Made by a program: the position numbers and the translations under genes | Origin: a virus | Direction: 5' to 3' (one strand) | IMG/VR virus record: IMGVR_UViG_3300032236_001530 | Span: 62,001-126,000 of that record | Length of the DNA: 64,000 bases | Shown: positions 23,846 to 31,780 of the stretch, piece by piece | Layout: each line of letters begins with the position of its first letter | Numbering within the stretch: the stretch's first letter is position 1 | Notes under the pieces: generated by a model | What the model was told of the DNA's origin: nothing | The model's input: the letters and a program-made list of their open reading frames with translations, nothing else | Database searches by the model: none

Positions 23846-25633
23846 TTATTTTAATTTTATTTTTATTTTTGTACCTACCTCGTTCTTTTCACATGTTACT
23901 TTGAATCCGTGTTCATTCAAAATTGCAACGCAAATATTAAGTCCGAGTCCAGTACCGGTTTCTTTTTGTCCTTCTTTTCTTGTATATGGTTGTGATAAAT
24001 AATCAAAATCTGCTTGTGTCATACCTCTACCATTATCTTGTATAGCAATATGATCTTCATCTTCCATGAAAATAGCCACCATTTTTGATTCACTATCGTT
24101 ATATTTTAATCCATTGCGAATTAGATTATCAACTGCCGTACAGAAAAGAGCTTGGTTTACTTCTATCTTTGGTAGATAATCAATAGCAACTTGACTAAAG
24201 TAAGATGTGTTAGATAGATAATCTGTTAAGATTTGTCTTAAATCATGTAGCTCTTTATTAAGCTCTGCATCTTTTTTAACTAAATTGGTAAACTCATATA
24301 CACCTTTATAAACTTTTTGAGTATGTAGTAGACCCTCTTTAATCATTTTAAGTGGAGATTCTATCTTCAATTCTTTTATAACTTCTGGTGTTAAACGTCT
24401 TTCTAAAGAGTTTATACCTCTTGGCATATATGTGTTGATACCAGAGTGCATATCGTGTCTTAAAATCTTTGCCGCGTGTTCTAAATAAGTATTCTTTTTG
24501 TTAATCTCTTCTATATTTTTATGAATTTCTTGTGTACTATTAATAACATCTGTTACGTCATATCCAATTGACATAAACCCTTGAACTTCACCAGCTTCAT
24601 CAAAGTCTGCCTTTATATAAGTATCTATATAATATAATTCATCATTCTTGGTTTTGTTTGTTACAACTTCATGCCATATTTGTTTATCTTTTAATGTTGT
24701 TCTGTACATATCTTTCCAGAACAGCTTAGAGTGTTCACCTGAGCTAACTACATTTAAAGTTTTACCTTTTATTTCTTTCAATCTCCATTCAGAAACCTCT
24801 TCAAATCTTTTATTAACATAAGTAATGTGACCTTCTTTATCTGTTTTGGTAACTATAACAGAACTATCAACAAATTTTTCAAAATCAAGTAAATTTTTAC
24901 TTATTTTATTACCTTCTTTAACTGAAAAGGCAAATGAATAAAGTGATGATAACATCTGAGCAAAATCAACCTCACAATCACTCCACTCTCTTAGTGTCAA
25001 ACTTTCAATACAAATAACACCAATGATACTTCCTCTGAATATAACAGGTACATCTAACATTGACTTTATACCAAGTGGTTTAAGATAACCTTCAGTGAAA
25101 CAAGAAGTTGCTGAATGTTTTTCAGCATCATTAGCTACAATGATAGGATCAACTAAAAGATGATCAAAGTATTCTGTAAAATCTTTTTTGAATAATTCAA
25201 TATTTTGATACCAATTATCTTCGGATTTAATATAAAGTTGTTGACAAACAATTGATGTTTTATCTTTATTATATAACCAAATAGAACATCTATCAGCACC
25301 TATTGATTGTGTTACTTCTTTAGTTAGTAACTTACCACCATCTGAAATATTTCCTTCATAGAAAAGTGTATTATGTGATTGTGATATAATAACACTATTT
25401 AGTTTATTCAAGTATTCATTCCTCTTAACTACTAACCTATTGTTTTTTATAAACTCATAAACAACAATTATAAAAAAAGGAACAAATAGTAAAAAACAAA
25501 CATACCCTGCTATGCCAATATTTTCTGTATATTTTAAGTACTGAAAAACTACTAATGATTCAAGTCCAAAATAGAACATCATTATTATAGCTGATACTGC
25601 TAAGGATATTTTATAGATTAAAGAAGTTTTCAT
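23846..25633 (-). CDS. Hybrid-free sensor histidine kinase (2 TM, GAF, PAS, HisKA, HATPase)
   Basis: 595 residues. Two membrane helices lie in the first 65. A GAF-type domain covers about 75-235 (ADRCSIWLYN, LGIKSMLDVPVI, IGVICIES). A PAS domain follows at about 255-365 (GHITYVNKRFEEVSEW). The dimerisation box LRHDMHSGINTY holds the phosphoacceptor His near residue 390. The ATPase domain has an N box (DNLIRNGLKYN), a G1 box (DNGRGM) and a G2 box (GTGLGLNI). All key residues appear intact. It starts a four-gene minus-strand operon with YceI, a receiver and a coiled-coil protein. Kinases of this type are rare in phages. The input signal is unknown. Confidence 0.9.
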   Translation of the reverse strand: MKTSLIYKISLAVSAIIMMFYFGLESLVVFQYLKYTENIGIAGYVCFLLFVPFFIIVVYEFIKNNRLVVKRNEYLNKLNSVIISQSHNTLFYEGNISDGGKLLTKEVTQSIGADRCSIWLYNKDKTSIVCQQLYIKSEDNWYQNIELFKKDFTEYFDHLLVDPIIVANDAEKHSATSCFTEGYLKPLGIKSMLDVPVIFRGSIIGVICIESLTLREWSDCEVDFAQMLSSLYSFAFSVKEGNKISKNLLDFEKFVDSSVIVTKTDKEGHITYVNKRFEEVSEWRLKEIKGKTLNVVSSGEHSKLFWKDMYRTTLKDKQIWHEVVTNKTKNDELYYIDTYIKADFDEAGEVQGFMSIGYDVTDVINSTQEIHKNIEEINKKNTYLEHAAKILRHDMHSGINTYMPRGINSLERRLTPEVIKELKIESPLKMIKEGLLHTQKVYKGVYEFTNLVKKDAELNKELHDLRQILTDYLSNTSYFSQVAIDYLPKIEVNQALFCTAVDNLIRNGLKYNDSESKMVAIFMEDEDHIAIQDNGRGMTQADFDYLSQPYTRKEGQKETGTGLGLNICVAILNEHGFKVTCEKNEVGTKIKIKLK

Positions 25634-25673
25634 ATTCTATCTCTATATATCGGATATGTAAAACTTTCTTTTT

Positions 25674-26045
25674 TTAAGAAATTACGTCTTTTTTGTCTTT
25701 TAGTAAGCCCCTATTGTCTTTTGGTAAAATATCAATATTATATTTTTTTCCTAACATTATTAATAAAGGGGTTATTGGGATAGGAATAGGAATTCCTGCT
25801 ATAGCAACCAATGGTAGAATTTTAATAATATCTATTGAGTGAGCCCTAAGAAAATTCTTTTCTTTTTCAGATACTTCTTCACCTTTTATCATTCTTGATA
25901 AAATTTCTATTGATATTTTGGTTTCTTCGCCTTCTATTTTAGTGGCTTCCCAAGTATCTGATGCCATTTTTCCACCTTTTTTGACTAAATCATTTAAGTA
26001 AGTACCTATCTTCTCAATGCCGTCAAAACTTTTTGTCTTGCTCAT
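25674..26045 (-). CDS. Short LETM1-like protein
   Basis: 123 residues. The C-terminal half reads EKNFLRAHSIDIIKILPLVAI followed by GIPIPIPITPLLIML and an ending with PKD. This resembles the core of the LETM1-like domain, which in eukaryotes is inner-membrane associated, and short versions occur in bacteria and phages. The hydrophobic stretch may sit in the membrane. The N-terminal half is charged and helical. Function in phages is not known. It lies 40 nt upstream of the kinase gene on the same strand, after an ATG preceded by TATATA-rich sequence. Confidence 0.55.
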   Translation of the reverse strand: MSKTKSFDGIEKIGTYLNDLVKKGGKMASDTWEATKIEGEETKISIEILSRMIKGEEVSEKEKNFLRAHSIDIIKILPLVAIAGIPIPIPITPLLIMLGKKYNIDILPKDNRGLLKDKKDVIS

Positions 26046-26139
26046 ATAAACTTATATATAAATTAATATAAAAGATAAAGGTGTTTTAAAAATTATTAGC
26101 AATCATGTAACATCATGATGATACTATATAAATAATAAA

Positions 26140-26171
26140 TTTGGAAACCCTGAAAATTTTAACTATATTTG
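26140..26171 (+). promoter_or_regulatory. Host-type promoter giving a near-leaderless transcript
   Basis: TTTG (26140-26143), 20 nt, TATATTTG (26164-26171), then ATG at 26177. If transcription starts about 7 nt after the box, the first transcribed base is at or next to the start codon. Confidence 0.7.
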
Positions 26172-26176
26172 TAATT

Positions 26177-26929
26177 ATGCGTTTATTATATTTGGGTGAC
26201 ATACATGGTAACTTTAATCTCATACATCAATATGTAAAGATGTATGGTATTACTGACGCGCATATAATTCAAGTTGGTGATTTTGGTGTTGGTTTTGGTA
26301 CCATAGAAAAAGAAAAGCGTATGCTTGAAATGTATCACCCTCAACTTGTAAAAAATAATGTTCATGTTTGGGGCATTCGTGGTAATCATGATTACAAACC
26401 TCACTTTGATAATGATCCGTTTGGTTTTACTAATATTCACTTAGTACCTGACTATACCGTACTTAATTTAGCAGATAAGAATATTCTTTGTATTGGTGGA
26501 GCTGTCAGTGTTGATCGTGAATGGCGTTACACAAGAGCTCAAAAATTAGGAACTTCGCAAGGTCCAACTTTAGGTATTGAAAGCTGGTGGCCTGATGAAG
26601 TATTTATTTTAGATATTGAAAAACTTGGTCAATATAGAGATATTGATATCGTAGTAACTCATACGGCTCCTGATTATTGTATACCTGATAATAAAATGGG
26701 CTTAGGTAGCTTTGTAAATGGTATTATCAAAGATACTGGTGATGAAGCTTTAAGAACTGATTTACTTGTTGAAAGAAATCTTTTAACACAAGCATTTACA
26801 ATCTTAAAATTAAATAATAGCATTGAATATCACTATTATGGTCATTTTCATAAAAGTGATAATATCACAATGTTTGGAACTAAACATCGACTTTTAGGAG
26901 TTGGTGAACTTTGGGAAGAGAGAGATTAA
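26177..26929 (+). CDS. Calcineurin-like metallophosphoesterase
   Basis: 250 residues from ATG 26177, chosen because the TTG at 26141 overlaps the promoter and the family motif starts right after this ATG. All metal-site motifs are visible: D-x-H in LGDIHGNF, GD in VGDFGVGFG, GNHD in IRGNHDYK, H in VVTHTAPD and GHFH in YYGHFHKSD. It should hydrolyse phosphoesters; small phage enzymes of this type act on phosphoproteins or nucleotides, and the substrate is unknown. It is followed by a terminator at 26918-26947. Confidence 0.85.
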   Translation: MRLLYLGDIHGNFNLIHQYVKMYGITDAHIIQVGDFGVGFGTIEKEKRMLEMYHPQLVKNNVHVWGIRGNHDYKPHFDNDPFGFTNIHLVPDYTVLNLADKNILCIGGAVSVDREWRYTRAQKLGTSQGPTLGIESWWPDEVFILDIEKLGQYRDIDIVVTHTAPDYCIPDNKMGLGSFVNGIIKDTGDEALRTDLLVERNLLTQAFTILKLNNSIEYHYYGHFHKSDNITMFGTKHRLLGVGELWEERD

Positions 26930-26947
26930 AACAATCTCTCTTTTTTA
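26918..26947 (+). terminator. Rho-independent terminator
   Basis: GAGAGATT and AATCTCTC form a stem with loop AAAAC, followed by six T. The left arm overlaps the last codons of the phosphoesterase gene. Confidence 0.9.
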
Positions 26948-26960
26948 TTTTATAATAGAA

Positions 26961-27155
26961 ATGAGAAGCTCAACTTTAATATGTATTAGGTGGAAACTTA
27001 CAGGTAGAATAGAAATATTTAATAACCTAGGTAAGTTATTTTCTGCATATTCTGGTAATACATTAGGTGTCAGTCGAGGTACTTTAGATAGAAGGAATTT
27101 ATTTGAAGGATATCAAAATGACACGGTTGAGATTTATAAAATGAACGTTAGTTAA
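26961..27155 (+). CDS. Small HTH/NUMOD-like protein, 64 aa
   Basis: I place the start at ATG 26961; an upstream GTG start at 26901 would run back over the terminator. The middle reads LGVSRGTLDRRNLFEG, which looks like a helix-turn-helix, preceded by IEIFNNLGKLFSAY. The order of strand and HTH resembles NUMOD-type modules found with homing endonucleases and may be a stand-alone DNA-binding relic. The call is weak because the protein is short. Confidence 0.45.
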   Translation: MRSSTLICIRWKLTGRIEIFNNLGKLFSAYSGNTLGVSRGTLDRRNLFEGYQNDTVEIYKMNVS

Positions 27156-27165
27156 TCAAATTTTC

Positions 27166-27196
27166 TTGAAAAAATAAATTATTTTTTGTATATTTG
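27166..27196 (+). promoter_or_regulatory. Host-type promoter upstream of a small membrane protein
   Basis: TTG (27166-27168), 20 nt, TATATTTG (27189-27196), continuing TAAT as at 26171. The next plausible gene starts at 27315, so there is a leader of about 110 nt that includes very short ATG-initiated frames. Confidence 0.65.
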
Positions 27197-27314
27197 TAAT
27201 ATAATATATAGATTATAACTGCGTCTTATGTGTGTTTGATGGTGAGGAGTGCGAGGCGTAAGTCAAAAAGTATTTAATTTATGGAACCTGGTCCCACGAT
27301 AAAACAAAAGAAAG

Positions 27315-27596
27315 ATGACAAAAACAAAACTAGCGACATTGTTCCTAATGTTGGGGATGTTTTTCAACCCCTTTGGATTCGATGCTATTCAGATAATGCT
27401 AATGAAATTAACTGGTTCTTACTTAGGAGCCAATTTAGTTTTGTATTGCCTTGCGGCATTTTGCTTTGGCTTATATTTTTACTTTTCGGGTAATAATCCT
27501 TTTACTACGATAAGAGATATTATATTAACCATTTGGCAAGACAAAATAATTCACAATTTTAAGAAATTTAAAAAGAAAAAAGAGAGTCGTAACTGA
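27315..27596 (+). CDS. Small two-helix membrane protein, 93 aa
   Basis: 93 residues with two hydrophobic helices (LATLFLMLGMFFNPFGF and ANLVLYCLAAFCFGLYFYF) and a strongly basic tail ending KFKKKKESRN. The overlapping frame from 27281 encodes a less membrane-like sequence, so I prefer this one. It is preceded by a host-type promoter and ends in a bidirectional terminator. The role is unknown; membrane-active early proteins of this size are common in phages. Confidence 0.6.
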   Translation: MTKTKLATLFLMLGMFFNPFGFDAIQIMLMKLTGSYLGANLVLYCLAAFCFGLYFYFSGNNPFTTIRDIILTIWQDKIIHNFKKFKKKKESRN

Positions 27597-27608
27597 CTCT
27601 CTTTTCTT
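27579..27608. terminator. Bidirectional terminator
   Basis: AGAGAGTC (27581-27588) pairs with GACTCTCT (27595-27602). An A-tract lies to the left and a T-tract to the right, serving the convergent genes ending at 27596 and 27612. Confidence 0.85.
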
Positions 27609-27611
27609 TTA

Positions 27612-28502
27612 TTATGCCAGTGTAATCACTGGAAAATTCATATTAGCTTTTTGACTTGTTTTTTTCTCTTCTTGTAACAACTGATAAGCTCTTGCTAACC
27701 TTGTCATTCCAATTCCACCACCAAATCTTGGGAAGAAATTATAAGATAAGAATTCTTCTAGTTCAGCTTCTACTCTTTCTTTACCAAATAGTTCAAATAA
27801 TTTAGCACAATATCCACCATTTTCAATTGTGTAGAAATTGTGTCTCATTTCTTCAACATCACAACTTCTCTCAGCAGAACCGATTGTCTCTTGACCATAA
27901 AGAATAACATCTACTTTATTAAAGATACTATCTTCATTATGTTTCATATTCCAAAAAGGATTAGTTCTTAAAGGAAAATGTTGTAAAGAAACTACAGATC
28001 CTTTTTCTTTCCACATTCTACTTTCATGCTCATCTTCTAATATTTGAACACCACCATATTCTTGACAAACATCATCATAGTTTACTTCTACTGGATTATC
28101 AAATCCTAAGTGTGCCAAAATTTCAGATTCTAATTTAAGTAGATCTTTCATTCCACCTTTTGATTCAAACTCAAACATAGGGAAGATTAATTCGTGTCTT
28201 CCAGGAATAGGATTCTTTTCTTGACGATAAGAAGTTGAGATACAAAAGCATCCTGGTAATTGTGGGTTGCTAAGTAGTACTTCTTCTAAAACCATTTGAC
28301 CTGTTTGTGGTAAAGGCCAGACCTCACCTACATAATCAAATTTTGTTACTGAGTGTGGATTTTCACAAGCCGATAATATTGTTAAATTTGGCTGTGTTGC
28401 AACTTCTATGAAACCTTTATTTAAAAAAAACTCTCGCATTTTTTGTACGAGATCATGATAGGTTTTTAAGTTGTTAATGTTTGTGCGTTTTTCTTTTGAC
28501 AT
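27612..28502 (-). CDS. Class II tRNA-synthetase core, AsxRS/asparagine-synthetase-like
   Basis: 296 residues with the class II synthetase fold and no anticodon-binding domain. Motif 2 is seen in STSYRQEKNPIPGRHELIFPMFEFE and motif 3 in GGGIGMTRLARA; the first strand region is FLNKGFIEVATQPNL. Size and layout match the archaeal asparagine synthetases that derive from aspartyl/asparaginyl-tRNA synthetases, about 294 residues. It may therefore amidate aspartate, or may modify another molecule in the manner of EpmA. It is unlikely to charge tRNA on its own. A strong hairpin and an A-tract directly precede the start codon. Confidence 0.7.
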   Translation of the reverse strand: MSKEKRTNINNLKTYHDLVQKMREFFLNKGFIEVATQPNLTILSACENPHSVTKFDYVGEVWPLPQTGQMVLEEVLLSNPQLPGCFCISTSYRQEKNPIPGRHELIFPMFEFESKGGMKDLLKLESEILAHLGFDNPVEVNYDDVCQEYGGVQILEDEHESRMWKEKGSVVSLQHFPLRTNPFWNMKHNEDSIFNKVDVILYGQETIGSAERSCDVEEMRHNFYTIENGGYCAKLFELFGKERVEAELEEFLSYNFFPRFGGGIGMTRLARAYQLLQEEKKTSQKANMNFPVITLA

Positions 28503-28518
28503 ATGAAATTTTTTTTTT

Positions 28519-28543
28519 GAGCCAGAACTAAATGCTCTGGCTC
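28519..28543 (-). promoter_or_regulatory. Leader hairpin 16 nt upstream of the synthetase-like gene
   Basis: GAGCCAGA (28519-28526) pairs with TCTGGCTC (28536-28543). On the minus strand the hairpin is followed by A10 and TTTCATATG. It sits where it could affect ribosome loading or RNA stability. It lacks the T-tract of a terminator on either strand. Confidence 0.5.
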
Positions 28544-28600
28544 AAATTAATTATCTTTGTATATATCTAAAAAAAATTCCTTTGTTTAGCAAAAATTAAA

Positions 28601-29326
28601 TTATTTTTCATATTTTTTATTAAACTTATAAGCAAAGCCAAATGTTAGTGTTTGTAACATTTTAACATTACTCACACTTCTATAATTGACAATATCTTGT
28701 ATAATAAAGTTAAGTGGTTTTTTTGGGAATATAGATAGTTTTGTAGTACCATAAACAATGTAATCACTTGGGTTATTTATATTTGGTTGATAGTAGTATT
28801 CTGTTGATATTCCAATTAACTTTCCATCAATTTTAATTCTACCTCTTATAGAATGTCTTAAAGCTTCTTTTGATGATGGAAGTATTCCATTTGGATCGTT
28901 AACATAGTCAGTATGTGTATAAAGAAAAGCATATGATAAAGACATTTTACCCCAACTATAATTTTCTTTAACTCCACAACCTATACCTAACCAGTTATCA
29001 GCTAATATTCCTCTTGATAATGAATAGTTATATTGATATGTTGTAAAAAAATCATAATGCTCTTTATTCCAACTAAGATTGGCTTTTTGTATAAACTCAT
29101 TTTGGCTAAGATTAGGGTTATATTGAATATTATAGTTAGTTCCTAAATCTAAACCAATTGATTTTTTGAAATTTATTGAGTTATTACCTATAAATTCAGC
29201 ACCAAATAATTCACCGGTTTTAGACTGAGAATACATGCCTGTTAAACTATTATCAAGTGTGATTTCTTTTTGAGCGTATGTCTTTATTGTAAGTAGTGTT
29301 AGTAAAATAAATAATATTTTTTTCAT
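28601..29326 (-). CDS. Exported outer-membrane beta-barrel-like protein, 241 aa
   Basis: A Sec signal peptide (ILFILLTLLTIKTYAQ) precedes alternating amphipathic strands through the whole protein (SIGLDLGTNYNIQYN, FTTYQYNYSLSRG, KMSLSYAFLYTHTDY, KLIGISTEYYYQPN, LTFGFAYKFNK). The ending FAYKFNKKYEK has aromatic residues as expected for outer-membrane barrels. It would be the third barrel-like protein encoded in this window, along with those at 4043 and 11952. Function unknown. The minus-strand leader ends AATCACTACGATG, similar to leaders of several late-type genes. Confidence 0.65.
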   Translation of the reverse strand: MKKILFILLTLLTIKTYAQKEITLDNSLTGMYSQSKTGELFGAEFIGNNSINFKKSIGLDLGTNYNIQYNPNLSQNEFIQKANLSWNKEHYDFFTTYQYNYSLSRGILADNWLGIGCGVKENYSWGKMSLSYAFLYTHTDYVNDPNGILPSSKEALRHSIRGRIKIDGKLIGISTEYYYQPNINNPSDYIVYGTTKLSIFPKKPLNFIIQDIVNYRSVSNVKMLQTLTFGFAYKFNKKYEK

Positions 29327-29383
29327 CGTAGTGATTATTTTTGTCTAATTATATATAAATAAAAATTTTTAAAAAAATAGAAA

Positions 29384-29391
29384 AATATATA
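29384..29391 (+). promoter_or_regulatory. Late-type box AATATATA, 20 nt from start
   Basis: AATATATA lies 20 nt upstream of the ATG at 29412, with the leader ending TTAATCACTATG as at 61432 and nearly as at 302. Confidence 0.5.
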
Positions 29392-29411
29392 AAATAAAAA
29401 TATTAATCACT

Positions 29412-29546
29412 ATGGCAAAAGCTACTACACAACCTGTTAAATCTTTTTCTTCTAAACCTAAGAAAAGAGGCAAGTACTCTAAAAAAGAAAGTTCTAATAA
29501 AACATCAAAGAACTATAAGAAAAAATACAGAGGTCAAGGTAGATAA
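29412..29546 (+). CDS. Very basic 44-residue protein
   Basis: A short frame of 44 codons encodes a Lys/Ser-rich polypeptide (SKPKKRGKYSKKES, KKKYRGQGR) with no hydrophobic core. It has a late-type box and the leader TTAATCACTATG shared with two other genes, which supports it as real and probably well expressed. It likely binds nucleic acid, for example a DNA-condensing or head-internal peptide. No homology claim is made. Confidence 0.65.
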   Translation: MAKATTQPVKSFSSKPKKRGKYSKKESSNKTSKNYKKKYRGQGR

Positions 29547-29576
29547 ACAATTTTGCTATTAGTGTCTATAAACACT

Positions 29577-29918
29577 ATGTTTATTTCACAAATATTTTGG
29601 GTTAATTTTATACTATTCATTTGGTTTGAAACTGATGGCTTTATAGAGTATGCAAAAATATTTAAGATAAGTAAGTATTTTAAGATTGATGATTTTGAAT
29701 TGTATAAAAAAGAATCGAATCCATCAATTACATATCACTCATATATAAGACAAAAACACAATAGCTTTTTATCGAGATTAGTAACATGTGTGCCTTGTTT
29801 TAACTTTTGGGTTGTTCTTATAGTTGCTTTATTTTTTAATAGTTTATCAATTTATCCAATTCTTTACATAATGAGTTATGTAATATATAGATTATTAAAA
29901 AAGTATATCTATGGCTAG
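29577..29918 (+). CDS. Membrane protein with CxxC motif, 113 aa
   Basis: I take ATG 29577; an in-frame TTG at 29553 is the alternative. Two or three hydrophobic segments flank a soluble stretch, with TCVPCFNFWVVLIVALFF near residue 75. The C-x2-C-x2-FW pattern before a helix is seen in small phage membrane proteins of the DUF1360 type. The stop is TAG and overlaps the ATG of the next gene, showing that TAG works as a stop here. Confidence 0.55.
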   Translation: MFISQIFWVNFILFIWFETDGFIEYAKIFKISKYFKIDDFELYKKESNPSITYHSYIRQKHNSFLSRLVTCVPCFNFWVVLIVALFFNSLSIYPILYIMSYVIYRLLKKYIYG

Positions 29919-30171
29919 TATAACCAGAAATCTAAATATTGAATCAAAAAAACATCTTTATAGATTAATTAACACCAATGAAGAGTTGTCATCTAATAAG
30001 ATTTTTTTACCATTTATGGATTCAATGCAGGATTATTTTTATGGTTGTAAATGTAATATAGATATTTATGAATTAAAATCAAACGAACAATATAATAGTT
30101 TATCAAGTAATCAAGAAGCGTTATTAAAACTAAAAGATTACTTTAGATGTCAAGAGATTATTTTTAACTAA
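29911..30171 (+). CDS. Hypothetical protein, 86 aa
   Basis: 86 residues, soluble, with Lys, Asn and Ser dominant and two cysteines in GCKCNIDIY. It overlaps the previous membrane protein gene by 8 nt and ends at a terminator. Not recognised. Confidence 0.5.
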   Translation: MASITRNLNIESKKHLYRLINTNEELSSNKIFLPFMDSMQDYFYGCKCNIDIYELKSNEQYNSLSSNQEALLKLKDYFRCQEIIFN

Positions 30172-30198
30172 AAAAGCCACTTAATGAGTGGCTTTTTT
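30171..30198. terminator. Bidirectional terminator
   Basis: AAAAAGCCACTTAATGAGTGGCTTTTTT, with stem GCCACT/AGTGGC (one mismatch in the loop region). It separates convergent genes ending at 30171 and 30216. Confidence 0.9.
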
Positions 30199-30215
30199 AA
30201 TTTAGTTTTGATAGA

Positions 30216-30632
30216 TTATTGAACTGAAACAACTTCAATATCAAAAATAAGTTCTTTACCAGCAAAAGGGTGATTGCCGTCAATCACTGCGTGATCTTCA
30301 TGCACTTCTTTAACCATAACATTAACTGGCATACCGTTATCAGCTTGTGCTTGTAATGACATACCAACTTCAACTGGTCCAGGTAATTGAGAACTTGGTA
30401 CCTTTACTACTAAGTCTTCTCTAACTTCACCATATGCTTCAGCTGGTGGAATGCTTACAGTTACTTTATCTCCAACATTTTTACCAATAATAGCATTTTC
30501 AAAACCAGGAATAATTTGTCCTGTTCCTACTGTAAAAGATAAAGGTGCTTTTCCTTCTGATGAGTCGAAAACTTCACCATCAGTGAGTCTTCCTGTGTAA
30601 TGCACATTTACTGTGCTTCCATTTTGTATCAT
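30216..30632 (-). CDS. FKBP-type peptidyl-prolyl isomerase (SlyD-like, no metal tail)
   Basis: 138 residues. The FKBP half contains VNVHYTGRLTDGEVFDSS, GTGQIIPGFENAIIGKNVG and VSIPPAEAYG. An insert-in-flap domain follows (LPGPVEVGMSLQAQ, VKEVHEDHAVIDGNHPFAG), then a closing FDIEVVSV strand. The His-rich nickel-binding tail of SlyD is absent. It should catalyse proline isomerisation and may chaperone phage structural proteins. It lies alone on the minus strand between terminators and + strand genes. Confidence 0.9.
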   Translation of the reverse strand: MIQNGSTVNVHYTGRLTDGEVFDSSEGKAPLSFTVGTGQIIPGFENAIIGKNVGDKVTVSIPPAEAYGEVREDLVVKVPSSQLPGPVEVGMSLQAQADNGMPVNVMVKEVHEDHAVIDGNHPFAGKELIFDIEVVSVQ

Positions 30633-30718
30633 TTGATTATTCTTTTTTTATTTGTATATAATAAGTATAATAAAGTTTATCATATTAAACTTTTATTGTA
30701 AAATTTGATAAAAATATC

Positions 30719-31396
30719 GTGAGAGAATCTTTTACGGAATATAAAAAAACATTAGAACAAAATCTAATGAACATCAGTTATTTATATAACGGTGATGTTA
30801 TTTCGTCTATAGATTCTAGCTATACTGAAATTAAAAACTCACCTCTCACATCACCGAGTTTTATGATTAATAGTATAGTTAACATATATCAAGAAAGCTT
30901 TGATATAATGGTTGGTAAGTCTAAAGAGTTTGTGATACCAGAAGAATCTATAGCTGGCTTAGGTAAACAAGGAAATCTATTTGATAAAATATCTGAATTA
31001 GGTATAAAAGCAAATTATATTTTTTGTTCTGATAAAGGTAAAAAGTTATTTGGTTTGAGTAGCAACTTCTCAACAAATACAAGTGCTTTCCCATCATACT
31101 TTTATAGTATAGACAAGTATGTTGGTCTAAATATAGAAGTATTTAATTCACCTCTTATAAAAGAAGACAGTGATGAAATGGTTCTGTATGTTTTTGATAG
31201 GTCTATACAGAGTTTAGTATATTCTATACAAAATATGGAGTATTCTATTGTTCCAAATGATAAAGATAACTTTGAGTGGAATCACACAATAAGTTATAAA
31301 TTATATGATTGTAAATTCAACTCATATAAATTATCAATAAGAAATGTCTCTCGATTGAGGCACGATAAAATTAATAAAATATTAGATGGTAATTGA
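30719..31396 (+). CDS. Hypothetical protein, 225 aa
   Basis: 225 residues from GTG 30719. It is soluble, with predicted helices early and beta strands later, and contains VIPEESIAGLGKQGNLF and a basic end (NVSRLRHDKINKIL). No catalytic signature is clear. It overlaps the next gene by 11 nt. The start codon is uncertain because no ATG lies near the beginning. Confidence 0.5.
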   Translation: MRESFTEYKKTLEQNLMNISYLYNGDVISSIDSSYTEIKNSPLTSPSFMINSIVNIYQESFDIMVGKSKEFVIPEESIAGLGKQGNLFDKISELGIKANYIFCSDKGKKLFGLSSNFSTNTSAFPSYFYSIDKYVGLNIEVFNSPLIKEDSDEMVLYVFDRSIQSLVYSIQNMEYSIVPNDKDNFEWNHTISYKLYDCKFNSYKLSIRNVSRLRHDKINKILDGN

Positions 31397-31772
31397 TTTG
31401 TCAGATATACCTTTTGTTCATTCCGGTAGTTATCGAGACGAGTGTAGAGTAAAAGGTAATAAACTACTAACTGAGCTTAATAGAATAAATATTAATATGT
31501 CAACTAAACATAATTATATAATCATACCGGTTAGTATTTATAATCTTTTAGAGATAAATGATAGTTTTATATCTTTAGAAAAGTCCGCTAATACATATGA
31601 TGGTCCAATTAAAGTTGGCTTGATTGGTGAGTTTATTTGCTATTTAGATATACATTTACCGCCAAATGAAATTATTGTTTCTTGGGATAGACAAACATCA
31701 AGAAATGTTAAATTAGATTCTATATTAAATGATACATTTGAAAAAGAAAAAAGAATTAAGGTTATATCTTAA
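31386..31772 (+). CDS. Hypothetical protein, 128 aa
   Basis: 128 residues, mixed alpha/beta (NYIIIPVSIYNLLEI, EFICYLDIHLPPNEIIVSW). It is coupled to the gene upstream by an 11-nt overlap. The last codons form one arm of a terminator hairpin and the stop overlaps the convergent DHH gene by 4 nt. Not recognised. Confidence 0.5.
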   Translation: MVIDLSDIPFVHSGSYRDECRVKGNKLLTELNRININMSTKHNYIIIPVSIYNLLEINDSFISLEKSANTYDGPIKVGLIGEFICYLDIHLPPNEIIVSWDRQTSRNVKLDSILNDTFEKEKRIKVIS

Positions 31773-31780
31773 TTCTTTTT
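31748..31780. terminator. Bidirectional terminator inside overlapping 3' ends
   Basis: AAAAAGAATTAAG (31748-31760) pairs with CTTAATTCTTTTT (31768-31780). Both convergent genes stop within the hairpin. Confidence 0.75.

Noticed and set aside
27281-27493. Overlapping 70-codon frame starting MEPGPT
   Set aside because: The other frame (27315-27596) has two good membrane helices, a basic tail and ends at the terminator, so it is more likely the gene.
28552-28559. TATCTTTG on the + strand as a host-type promoter
   Set aside because: There is no TTTG 19-20 nt upstream and no + strand gene downstream.
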